A stretch of DNA of 64,000 bases from NCBI GenBank assembly GCA_029207755.1, contig JARCOQ010000016.1, positions 4,407,001-4,471,000 on the forward strand, written 5' to 3'. Below the pieces are notes generated by a model. It was given only the letters and a program-made list of their open reading frames with translations. It had not been told where the DNA came from and made no database searches. This stretch comes from Chamaea fasciata. Its lineage: Eukaryota > Chordata > Aves > Passeriformes > Sylviidae. Below are positions 49,226 through 58,641 of this stretch, piece by piece (position 1 is the first letter of the stretch; the number at the start of each line of letters is the position of its first letter). A program made the translations under genes and the position numbers.

Positions 49226-51145
49226 CATAGTATGACATTAAACTGCAATATGCAGATCAGCAACAGTCTTACCTATATGGAACCACTTGGAACATCATGT
49301 CCTATGTTTTTGTGGTCCAGAATCTTTGGAGGGACTGTTGTCTGTTCTATCCTTTTCTCAAATACTGCAGGGAAGTTGAACTCCGAGGAATTTTGTTGCC
49401 AGTTTGTTGTTTTTATTTCAGCCCTGAAGAAGTACCCACTCAAGTTCTTCAGGCCATAACTGTTTTTCTCTTCTATATACATTACTTGGAATAACAAAAG
49501 ATATTCCTCCTTGTACAAAACTGGCTTGCATCCTTACTTTCCTACAGCTACACTGTTGGAAAATAGGATTCAGCTACAATCCTTTTTAGCAGACTGCACT
49601 AAACAAGGTTTCCTGACAGTAAGAATATATTTCTGCAATGGTAATTTTATAAGTGGAAGAGACTATCCCAGGGATAAAACCTCCTATCTGAGGGCCTGAG
49701 TTATGAGACCTCTTACTGTGAAGTGCTGAGGGTTGGCATAAAATCAGCATTTGCTCATAGACCTGCATCCAAAGTCAGTGCTGCACCAACTGCTATGGAA
49801 TCATGTGCTCCTCTTGTGGCAGTGATTTTGGGTCATGTCTGTCAGCCCAAACTGCCAGGATGATCTTGTTCTCACTGCATGGCTGTCCAGTGAGCTGCGC
49901 AGCAAGCTGTAAAGCCAGGCACTCAGTGATTGGCAAGAACATGGCAGCTTGAGCTGGCATTCCTGAGCAGGGCCTTGCTGAGTCACCTCGCCTCGTCATA
50001 GCTGAATCACTGACAATTATCTGATGGAAAACTTTCCTTGCACAACAGATGTCAGGCCTTGCATAGAGGTCTGGCGAGTGATCCTGGACTCCAGGACTGA
50101 TTGGGAAGGTTCCTCAAGTCAAACCAATCTACACAGAGACAGCTTTACTTCCCCAATACTGCACCCAGCCATGCACCATAAAGGATGATTTAGTGGCTGA
50201 GTGTGGTCACATTGAATGCCACAATCATAATTTCCTCAGCAGGATCTTTCTTGAAGAACTTCTCTGGGATGTGAGAGGGCATCATGATTTTTCATGTGAC
50301 AGAGGACATCTGGTAGCTCCCAAGATGTGAGTGAGGTCACTGTGCTGTGAAGCACGAGCTATACACCTACCTAGAGGAGATCCTGAAGCACAACCAGGCT
50401 GTATCTGAGAGGCTGACAACAGCCAGCTCAGGCTTACAGAGCATTCACAGTGTGGTTTTCAATGCCTGGGAGAGCTCTTACTTTCACAGAAAAATTTTTG
50501 GAGCTTCAGACTGGAAGAGTGTCCCTGATTAAGGTCTGCAGCCACTGAGCTTCTCTCCCCCTTTCCTACCCCACAGCTGTAGCTGGAACAGGTAGAATTT
50601 GCCCTAACTGTCTACGGTGATGTTGTGTTCTGTGTGGCACTTGTGCAAGATCTCTCCCTGCTTTCTCCCCCCCTCAAAACACAAGTCCCTAGATTTTTAA
50701 ACATGTCCTACCTAGAGCACTCAGTGAGCAGGGAGCAGATTGACTGCAAGCCCTTCTGACGCTGAATTCTGCTGACAATCAGCTCCTAATGCCAGCAGCT
50801 ATTCCTGACTTGTATCCTCTTCCTTCAATCTGATGCCGACAAGGTCAAGTTTAGAAACTTCTAACAAATGTTACTTTCTCATTAACAGGCAGACTGTTGG
50901 GTGGCAGCTTCTGTCTTGTGTGTGCCAGTTGCCATTTCAATCAGCTCTGCTCTGCAAGCTTTGTGTTTGAAGAACTGGCCGTGCCAGAGCAGTGAGTGGT
51001 GTAAGCACCAGCAGGTCACCCTGCACATGTTCAGCTCTTCATGGTTTTTGTAGCAATTTGTCTTTGAATCCCATTTTCCAAGGGACCCTGAATGTTCTCT
51101 GCTCTTTGAGAAAGAAGGGATGAGGTGGCAGAGCAGGGGACATCG
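49226..51145. other. Unique DNA with interrupted open frames
   Basis: Short frames run on both strands. The minus frame at 49793-49999 and the plus frame at 50347-50532 look protein-like at a glance, but I could not assign a family, and intervening frames contain stops and shifts. A decayed retrocopy or retroelement remnant is possible. No poly(A) tail or target-site duplication was identified. Confidence 0.3.
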
Positions 51146-51246
51146 AGGAAGGAAGGAAGGAAGGAAGGAAGGAAGGAAGGAAGGAAGGAAGGAAGGAAGG
51201 AAGGAAGGAAGGAAGGAAGGAAGGAAGGAAGGAAGGAAGGAGGGAA
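51146..51246 (+). repeat. GGAA tetranucleotide microsatellite, about 24 copies
   Basis: A nearly pure run of GGAA units (AAGG in register) about 100 bp long, interrupted only at the end by AGGGAAAGG. The long frames through it on both strands (repeating KEGR on + and LPSF on -) are artefacts of the repeat. Such an array is expected to vary in length between individuals. GGAA is also the core site for ETS factors. Confidence 0.98.
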
Positions 51247-51639
51247 AGGCTGGCTGGCTGCAGACCATCATGAGCAGGTTGCAACTGGTCCACAGGGCCA
51301 TGTTGTGACAGTGAAACTTCTCTGTGTGGAGGAGTCCTGGTTTTGGATTCTGTAACTCCCATTTTCTTAAACTGCACCTTCAGTATTCTCTGCTAATCCA
51401 CCATTGGCCAAGGGCCATTGAAGTCTGCAAGGGACTCCAACTCAGCTGAGAACCTTCAAGTTGTGATCCTGCACAGGAAGGAAAATAAACTCCCTGCTGT
51501 ATTGGTGTTGACTGAGGTAAGAGTCCTGCTTTATTGTGACCTGACTGATGTCTCTTCTCACCTAATGATCACAGTGATCTCTAACCCAGTGCAGCAGGCT
51601 TGGCTTTGGATATGCACCCATAGCAATTATGTAGGTGAA

Positions 51640-51676
51640 TAAATCAAAAATATATATATAAAATATATATAATAGG
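51640..51676. repeat. Short TA-rich simple repeat
   Basis: Two TATATATA runs separated by AAA, just upstream of the CR1 fragment. Confidence 0.8.
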
Positions 51677-51765
51677 GTGATTTAAAATTGTATTGTGAAG
51701 ATGTATATGGAGACTTACAGTTCTAATCAAACCCATTTTAGGTATTTGGGAATATTTCCACTGCT

Positions 51766-51820
51766 GTCATGGAATCATTTCGGTTGGAAAAGATCTCTAA
51801 GATCATCCTCTTCAACTGTT
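51766..51820 (-). mobile_element. CR1 LINE 3' end, minus strand
   Basis: On the plus strand the stretch reads GTCATGGAATCATTTCGGTTGG, then AAAAGATCTCTAAGATCATC and CTCTTCAACTGTT. This is the reverse complement of the CR1 tail, in which GGAATCA, GGTTGGAAA, GATCTCTAAGATCAT and TTCAAC are diagnostic. Only about 55 bp are recognisable, and sequence beyond 51820 departs from CR1. Confidence 0.82.
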
Positions 51821-52099
51821 CGTAGTCTTTGGTTTGGCTTCCTAACAATTTGCCTTTGTGACTGGAAGTTATCCAGAGGCTGTTTTCCCATGAGCAGTTC
51901 AGGGCTGTCAGGGTGGAGGATGCTCCGCTGGGGTGATGGTCCTGGCAGTGAACATCTGTTGGTGATGCAGGAGGGTGGATGAGTTTGGTCTTTGAGGGGC
52001 AGTCTGGGCTGTTTAAGGATGAGTGAGGGTGGAATGACTTTCCACAGAGTGGAAAGAACATCTCCAGAGCAATGTTCTTATCCAATATGCCTTGGAATT
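51821..52099. other. Unique DNA, no gene seen
   Basis: Nothing firm is seen. The frames here on both strands lack domains. Confidence 0.4.
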
Positions 52100-52620
52100 G
52101 ATACCCACCATCAGCTGCAATGAAATGGCCTCTCATTAAAGCTAATCGCACTTGCCTCTTACTTTCATATTAAATAATGAACGTAGTTAAGTAGTGGAAA
52201 GCCTGCTCTCCCTTTTTCTGCTGTGACAGCATCAGATTGTTGTGATTTATACTCTTCATATAGGTAGTAATATGATTATTCGGTTAATCTATTATTCATT
52301 TCACTCATGATCTATTCTTTTCACATTCTTATTCTGTGAGTCAATTTCTCTCTCTGCTATTTTAATAGAGTAGCATTTTAAATTGTGAGAACACCGCATT
52401 AAACATGTATAAGATTTAATCTAATTTAAAATGCTTTCTTCTAGCAGGATATGCCTAATAAGCATAAAACTAATAATATTCAAAATGCTATGGCATATTA
52501 ACATGGCACATTGTGAGGGATGCATTTTTCAAATAAAGCTAAGCACTAATTAATGAATATCTAAACCACTTTCTTACTCCTTATCCTGAAGCTGTGTGAC
52601 TGACATGGTAAACGATCTTT
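52100..52620. promoter_or_regulatory. AT-rich block, candidate conserved non-coding element
   Basis: About 500 bp with many TAAT/ATTA cores, for example CTCATTAAAGCTAATCGC at 52132-52149, CTAATTTAAAATGC at 52420-52433, GCACTAATTAATG near 52544, and ATTATTCATTTCACTCATG near 52291. No open frame of note. It has the look of a developmental enhancer, but AT-rich DNA gives such motifs freely. Confidence 0.28.
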
Positions 52621-53609
52621 TGACAGAATAGCGTTGCATACAAGCTGCCTTGAAGTTTACAAATATTTTTTCTAGCTGTCTAATGTGATATCTTTAAAGT
52701 AACACAAAATCAGTGTGATATCTCACAATATTAATGTTATAGGGACACTGCAATACTTGGGAATCATTGATCTGCACTTGGCCTAGTGCTGGATGTATGT
52801 GTGTGACCCACTGGATGAAATGGATTTTTTGTTTCCTCTCTGCATCTTTCTGCAGAGATGATGAGTCTGTTCCAGCCTGCAGGGGCACAGCCTGGCTGTT
52901 GTGTTCTGTGCTGGTACTTTCAGAGACATTCATAAGAGTTTAATAATCTGGGTAATAATTATGTTTGCTTCAAATTTGTTTTACAGAAAAATGAAGTTTT
53001 GGGTTGAATGTAGAGTTGTTTGAACCAAATTCAGTCTTCTGTCTGCTTCTGCTGCCTGAGAACTGAGTAATTTTGTTTCATGTTAAATATTTTTGTTTCC
53101 TGCTTTAAAACCAGGCTTCCTTTTAGAAGTTAAGTCAATGTACTCTTGTGAAAATAAAATAGCTGCCCAGATGCAAAAAAAAAAAAAAAACAACAACCCC
53201 AAAACCCCCCAAACATTTTAGTATCAATTGAACAGACACTTATTCTAACTAAAACAGAACTGTCTATTTTGTTTCTTTGTTTCACCGTTTCATGACCCCA
53301 TTTCGTGTTCAGTTTTTGACCATGTGAAGATAGAGAAAACAGTAAACGCCTGATCCTACAGAAAAATGATGGTCAAATGTAGGGTTTATTTTGTCTGCAC
53401 TGGCTCGCAGGAACCTGTTTTTCCTTTCTGGGCCAAGCACAGCAGAGGGCAGGGAGGCAGCAGAGCCTGGTCCCTCACTATGACGCTGGATTTTGGCCAG
53501 GAGCCCCCACTGTGCAGATTTGGAAGCCTCCTCAGCAATGCTGATTTCGACAGAGCCAGTGAGGAAGCTACTTTGTAACACCCAGTGGGAAAACTCATAT
53601 AATTAAGCA
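52621..53609. other. Unique DNA, no gene seen
   Basis: A 16-bp A-run at 53175-53190 is followed by a C/A-rich segment to about 53215, similar in composition to the tract at 33.2 kb. Overlapping frames on both strands at 53.3-53.67 kb have no recognised domain. Confidence 0.4.
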
Positions 53610-53890
53610 CGTCTTTATGTCTCTGCAGCCCCCGAACCCGCTTTGTAAATCTCCTACTCGTTATCATTGTATCGGTTTAATTATAGATTTTCAGCAGAGG
53701 CTGGCGTGCAACAGGAGGGCAAATTGCGCGTTGGGTTTCCGGGATTGCTCACTCCCAGCAGGCGACTGCAGGCACATATGGTGGAATTACGGTGGAATTT
53801 AGGCGTTTGCTCGCTCTGCCACCTTCCCCGTGAGCAGCACCCCGGCGGCTGCGAGCCCTGCACTCCCACACTGCCACAAGGGTGAGTCTG
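53610..53890. promoter_or_regulatory. Candidate regulatory block with short tandem repeat
   Basis: An AT-rich left part contains GTTTAATTATAG near 53675. A CpG-containing right part contains an E-box-like CATATG at 53775-53780 and a tandem pair GGTGGAATTA at 53780-53789 and GGTGGAATTT at 53791-53800. A GGGTGAG donor-like sequence follows at about 53879-53885, so a non-coding first exon cannot be excluded, but no acceptor or transcript evidence is visible. Confidence 0.27.
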
Positions 53891-55204
53891 GAGTGATGCA
53901 AAGGGAGCCTCGGACAGGCAGATGATGATCATTGACACAGCTCTGCCTCTAATGATGTAGAGAAATGACTAATGCTGCAAGTTCCAGAATACAAACTCCA
54001 GAGATATCAGGAGCGCTGAAAAAAAAGCACCAAACTTTCTGACAAAGAGGTCAGGAGGATATTGGTTCTGAGCGTGGCTTGGATTCAGCGGTGTTTTTCC
54101 TTAAGCATGTTGAAGTTCTTGTAAGGTCAGAGCTTTGCTGAATATTTCTGTTTATTATTTGTGTTTTGCTAGTTGCTATGTACTGCAGTTGTAGTACAGG
54201 ACCTGTTGGGCTGGTGGTGTTTGAACATGAGAGAGAAAAATAAAAGTATATTTGAGGAATGTATTGGGAGTGTACTTAACTCTATACTATCTCTGCCCTG
54301 GAACTTGTGTGAAGTAAACTTTTATAAGAAATTAACTTTTCTGAGCTTACAAAGCCAAATATTTGAGTGGTATTTTTTTAAACTGAAGAGGTAGAACTCC
54401 CCTTTGTAATTCTTTGTCCCAGGAGACACTTACAGACACTGAATTACAGGGGTTTGAGAAACTCAGACTGAGGTGCTGGGACTTCAATGATGCTTCCTGG
54501 TGTGCTGGAGAGACTGATGGGAAAACCGTGGCCATTCTTGCAGACGTATAAAGTTAAAGAACTCACCACTTTCCAATTCAGAAGGAATTTTTTTCCTATG
54601 TATTTCCCAAATGCTGTTGGGTGCTGCAGATCCTAATGCTGCCCACCCCACTGTTTCTCTGATCCTGCAATCCCAGGGAATTTAGGAAAAACCCAGTGGG
54701 TGGATGATCCAGCTTTCTGCAGGTGAAATGGCGTAACTTTATGTCAGCCCTTCTGCCACCAGCACTATGATTGTATTTGCAATTCCGTCTGCACCTCTAC
54801 AGCGCTGGAGAACAAGGTCAGTAGCAGATCTCCTCTGCCCTGTGATCTTTGCAACGTGCCCCAAACCCACCCAGAAACTTCCAGCAATGAAAAATGCTAT
54901 CATAGCATCGCTTGGTTTCACCAGAGACTGCCCCACGGGTGACACCTTCCAGACAATAAAAGTGTTGGCTTTGGTATATAAAGCTCTTCCTCTTTAGCAT
55001 CCCGGATGCCTGGGCTGGTCTCAAGCTGACAGTTGGTGTCAATGACTATTTGAGAAACTTAGGCCTTGGGTACACAGAGACGCCGCACTTTTGTTTTTCA
55101 TGTCTACTTCCCCTCACATCTATCCATCTTAACAGTGATGTTATTTCCAGCCTTCGTTGTTTTGTTTCTGCTTTCAGCAAATAACAGAAGAGAAAGGTCT
55201 GTGA
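53891..55204. other. Unique DNA, no gene seen
   Basis: Short open frames on both strands at 54.74-55.04 kb overlap each other and show no domain. Nothing firm is seen. Confidence 0.4.
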
Positions 55205-55500
55205 CAATTTTAGGAAGCTTTATAGAAGGAGGTTATTGATGGCTGCTACTTCTTCCACAGGCACTTGGAGAAATCCTTGAAATGATGTTTGCTGGCGTTG
55301 TGAAACGAATTATTACTATGGTAACAGCTGCTGAAATGTTACAGGAAAGTTTAGCTCTACTTTTCCTTTTTTTTTTTTGGTTGTATGCTGACATGAAATC
55401 TTGTAGCCTTATTGCCAAGATGGTGGCATATTCGTTATGCAGCACAAAAAAAGGGAAAGGAGAAAGCTTGTCAAAATCTTCATATTCAGGATTTGAGTAG
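55205..55500. promoter_or_regulatory. Candidate element with RFX-like X-box
   Basis: The sequence TTACTATGGTAAC at 55313-55325 is an imperfect palindrome like the X-box bound by RFX factors. It is directly followed by CAGCTG, an E-box, at 55325-55330. A plus-strand frame is open across it and a CTTCTTCCACAG acceptor-like sequence precedes 55261, so an exon of an unknown gene is an alternative. I find no recognisable protein and no clear donor that keeps the exon coherent. A T-run lies at about 55369-55378. Confidence 0.25.
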
Positions 55501-57699
55501 CAGCAGCAGAAATAAACACCCTTCTACCTAAATAAACTAAGAATTTGGGAAGAAGGATCTATGCACATCGACCGGAGGAATCTTATTTTAAATGCTAGTG
55601 ATTTTTTTAAATTAAAGTATTATTTCATACTGGATTGATATCCCAGTTTTACAGTTATAACTGTGCTTGAGCTAAAAAATAAATTGCCTTTACAGTATAA
55701 TTTTCATCTTTTTCCCAGCAGGGCCAAATCTGCTGTTTGGTCTGTGAGTAAGCAGTAGAGAAAGAAGAGCTGAATGCTCTGCCTGCACATCCTGGGGCTG
55801 ATTTGGCACAAAATGTCACGTCCTCCTTGCTGGAATAAATGGCCCTAAATTATCAGAAGTGTAAAAGTCTGCATGACCACACAAGAGAGAAGAAAGAAAG
55901 CTCTGGGCCCCTGAGTGTAGAATTCTCAGTTTAGTATCACAGTGGACACTAAAGGACATGAAGTGTGCAAGTTCAAAACAAAAGTTAATAAAAGTTTATT
56001 GCAGCCTTTTTTAATTGGGAGGAAAGGGTTGCCTCATTCAGTTCCGGCACGTAAATGATGAGGACATTGAAGAGTCTCCAGTGGCTCACAGTGGAGGTGG
56101 ACACAAATAAATAAATGGGCTGTCTTCAACACCCAAATGTATTGTCCATCATGGATAGACCCCAGCCCTGGCAACTCATCCTGTTGTAGGGGTGAAAGGA
56201 ACCTTGGCAAGGAAGTTCATTTATCTGCTTTGAAGTAGAGTCTGCACTTGTGCACATCCTCTGGACTCATGGAAATTCAGCACCGACTCAGTTATGAAAG
56301 TAGCTTGAGAAATATGGAGCTGATTTTCCTTATGAGATTGCAGAAGCTTTGTAATGAAAAAAATGTACCCACTGTGCTGGGAACATTGCAAGCTCTGCAC
56401 AGTGCTTTTCACTGCTCTTTCTGGAAAAGAGGTGGGATCCAAGTCAAGGGCAGGAGCTCTTTATAGCACGGAGATTGCTGATGCTGATGCCCATGACCAA
56501 AGGAAGATGCCAGTCTCTCAGGTTTTCTCCAGGACACTTATTATATATTGTGTTGCAGGGAACAAACTCATGCATCTGAACAAGGTGGAACGTCACAGTC
56601 TCTGGGTTTTAAAACTCAAGGATTGGGCCAGTTCCAATGTTGCAGGTGATACTAACCCAGGAGCCTTTGTCCAGGGGTTACCAGCCTGGGATCCCCAGAG
56701 TTTGGCACCACATGAAACCCTTTCCTCTCCAGGCTGTGCTATCACTTGCAGAGCTGCTGTGGGAGTATAAAACCTGCCATGTGTAGTGCAATGACAGACA
56801 GTTCCAACTTCTTCACTTTCCTTATTTTTTACTAGTATTTTTGGGTTAGGACAATGTCAGGGAGATGTTATTGAAAACACAACAATCTCACAAGATCTGT
56901 GGGCAGCTCTGACTGTAGTCAGTGTGAGCACAGCCCTGCTGCTTAACCATGGATGTGAGGAAAACCCTGTAAAGGCACATGGTTTAAGGATCTAAACCCA
57001 GGTTTGAGAGACTTATCATGGCAGTGGGGAGAGAAGCAAACTGGAGTCTGCTCCCTGTAGCGTTCTCCTGGAGTGTTTCTGGGAGTGTTTGGACAAGCTG
57101 ATGCACATCTTCAGATCTTGTGTTGCGTAGCCTTGCTTCAGTGGCCTGACCCTGATAGGTTAAAAAGTTCACTAACTTGAGGTGTTTTATAATTTAACTT
57201 CTCTCTGAAATTCCAGCCAGACTTACTGTATATGCAAGTCCCAAACAGGTAGAAGACTTCATCCCATGGAATGACTTCTGCTCTGTCCTTTCTAAAATCC
57301 CGTCTTTAGTGTGCTTTTCGAAGTTAAACATTTTGTGGTAGTTAAGATGATGGGCTTTGTCCTAAGCCACAATCACTCAGAAATATTTGATTGTATGTGA
57401 CCCTAGCAAACTTTGGGAAATTACTGACAGCTTTACTCCATTATTTGGGATCTTAGTCCTTCTGCAGCTGCACAGCAAGTAATTTTGCTTTGTGTAGCGA
57501 AGGCTGATTGGGGCTGTCTGGCTACTGCTAATTTAAGCAATGGATTGAGGAACTTTGTGCCTGGAAAATGAAACGCTACAAGTGGATCAGACAGTGGGAG
57601 GAAAAGTGGGTTTGTGTTTGCAAACACCCACTCAGCCCCAAGGCACTGGCACCAGAGAAAATTTTTGGCCAATCCTGAATCTTATCCTCTATAAATCTG
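55501..57699. other. Unique DNA, no gene seen
   Basis: No gene is recognised. A 138-codon frame at 56354-56770 overlaps other frames and has no domain. Short AAT-rich sequence lies near 56105. Confidence 0.4.
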
Positions 57700-57772
57700 T
57701 GGCAATTAGGAGCAACTCCAGTGAATTGAACGGGATTATTGATGTAAATAGAGATGAGATCATATTTATGCT
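57700..57772 (+). repeat. Ancient amniote repeat fragment
   Basis: The order GAGCAACTCCAGTGAATTGAA, then GATTATTGATGTAAATAG and GATGAGATCAT fits an old reptile/bird repeat. That repeat carries 'aactccattga...tcaatgg' followed by 'ctgatttacac' and 'gagatca'. The match is partial and made by eye. Confidence 0.42.
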
Positions 57773-58179
57773 TCTGTGAAACTAGTCTAAGCAGGGAGTG
57801 GTTCCTGAACAAAACTAAAAGATTCAGGTTTGAATGCATTTTAACTATCCTCCCTGTCACTCCTGCCCCTTTAAATCCAAAGTAAAATGTTGCATGGAGT
57901 GCTTTCATAAATAATTTACTTTCTGCCTGACACCAGTCAGGGAGGCATAAAGCTTTCTGTGTGTGCATACTGCTTCCAGAGCTCAGCGGTAACTAGATCT
58001 GAATTTAAAACAAAAAATCTGAAGACTTTTGTTTTTCTATGAGGATGGAAGAAGTTCAGGGACTTTGAAAGAGTCAATTCAGGCCCCACCACATCAGACA
58101 CTCTCTGTGGTGTTTGAGAAGGCACTGTTCATTCATCCTGACCCCCCAGATGGGAGAGGGATGACGTGAGGAGAACTGC
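57773..58179. other. Unique DNA, no gene seen
   Basis: Nothing firm is seen. Confidence 0.4.
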
Positions 58180-58262
58180 CCTTGTGGTTAAGGAACTGGG
58201 TGGAACTCCTGGGATTTTGGCTCAAGCCTCTGCTGTGCTCTAGGTGATGTTGGCCAGACACA
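58180..58262 (+). repeat. Old MIR-like SINE, 5' part
   Basis: The order TTGTGGTTAAGGAACTGGG, TGGAACTCCTGGGATTTTGG, CTCAAGCCTCTGCTGTGC fits the 5'/core part of MIR-type SINEs ('GGTTAAG..CTGGG', 'GACCTGGGTTCAA', 'CCTGCTCTGCC'). The copy loses similarity after about 58262. Confidence 0.6.
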
Positions 58263-58498
58263 ATGCACTCCTGTGCTGAGATTTCCAGGCTACTTCCAAA
58301 CAAGCTGGGAAGCAGAATAGCTGCATTGATCTCCTGTGTTCAGGAAAGATATCTGCTGCCCATTGGGGCTTAGCTAACACAACAGGTGTGTCTTGTTTTC
58401 CCAAATGACCTTGAAAAATTGCTAAATTTCCACTTTTCGCAGGGAGAGTAATTACTGGACAAGTTGTAGAGTTGGGAGGTGTTTTTCCAGAAGTCTTT

Positions 58499-58641
58499 TA
58501 TGACCTTCGGCAAAGCACTTGGGCAGAAATTTAGTGAAATATTAAAGCATTTCAGTCCTATTGAGGGCTTTTCTCTGGTTCATTTCAGTGGGATTTAGGG
58601 TTCCACTTTCTACGTAAGTACCTAAATCTTTCTGAGATCCA
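58499..58641 (+). repeat. Ancient amniote repeat fragment(s)
   Basis: TTATGACCTTCGGCAAAGCACTT resembles the MIR-type 'GTGACCTTGGGCAAGTCACTT'. Downstream, TTTCAGTGGGATTTAGG and GTACCTAAATCTTTCTGAGATCC resemble an old bird/reptile motif ('aatgggatttaggcacctaaat..ctttgaggatc'). Two old elements may abut here. The calls rest on visual matches only. Confidence 0.5.

Noticed and set aside
49793..49999. Possible histone H2A-like pseudogene on the minus strand
   Set aside because: I tried to align the frame with H2A and H2A variants. Only a few scattered residues agreed, and no conserved core segment was found.
50882..51377. Minus-strand open frames of 112-139 codons with repeating LPSF
   Set aside because: They are produced by the GGAA microsatellite read on the other strand; the plus-strand frames with repeating KEGR are the same artefact.
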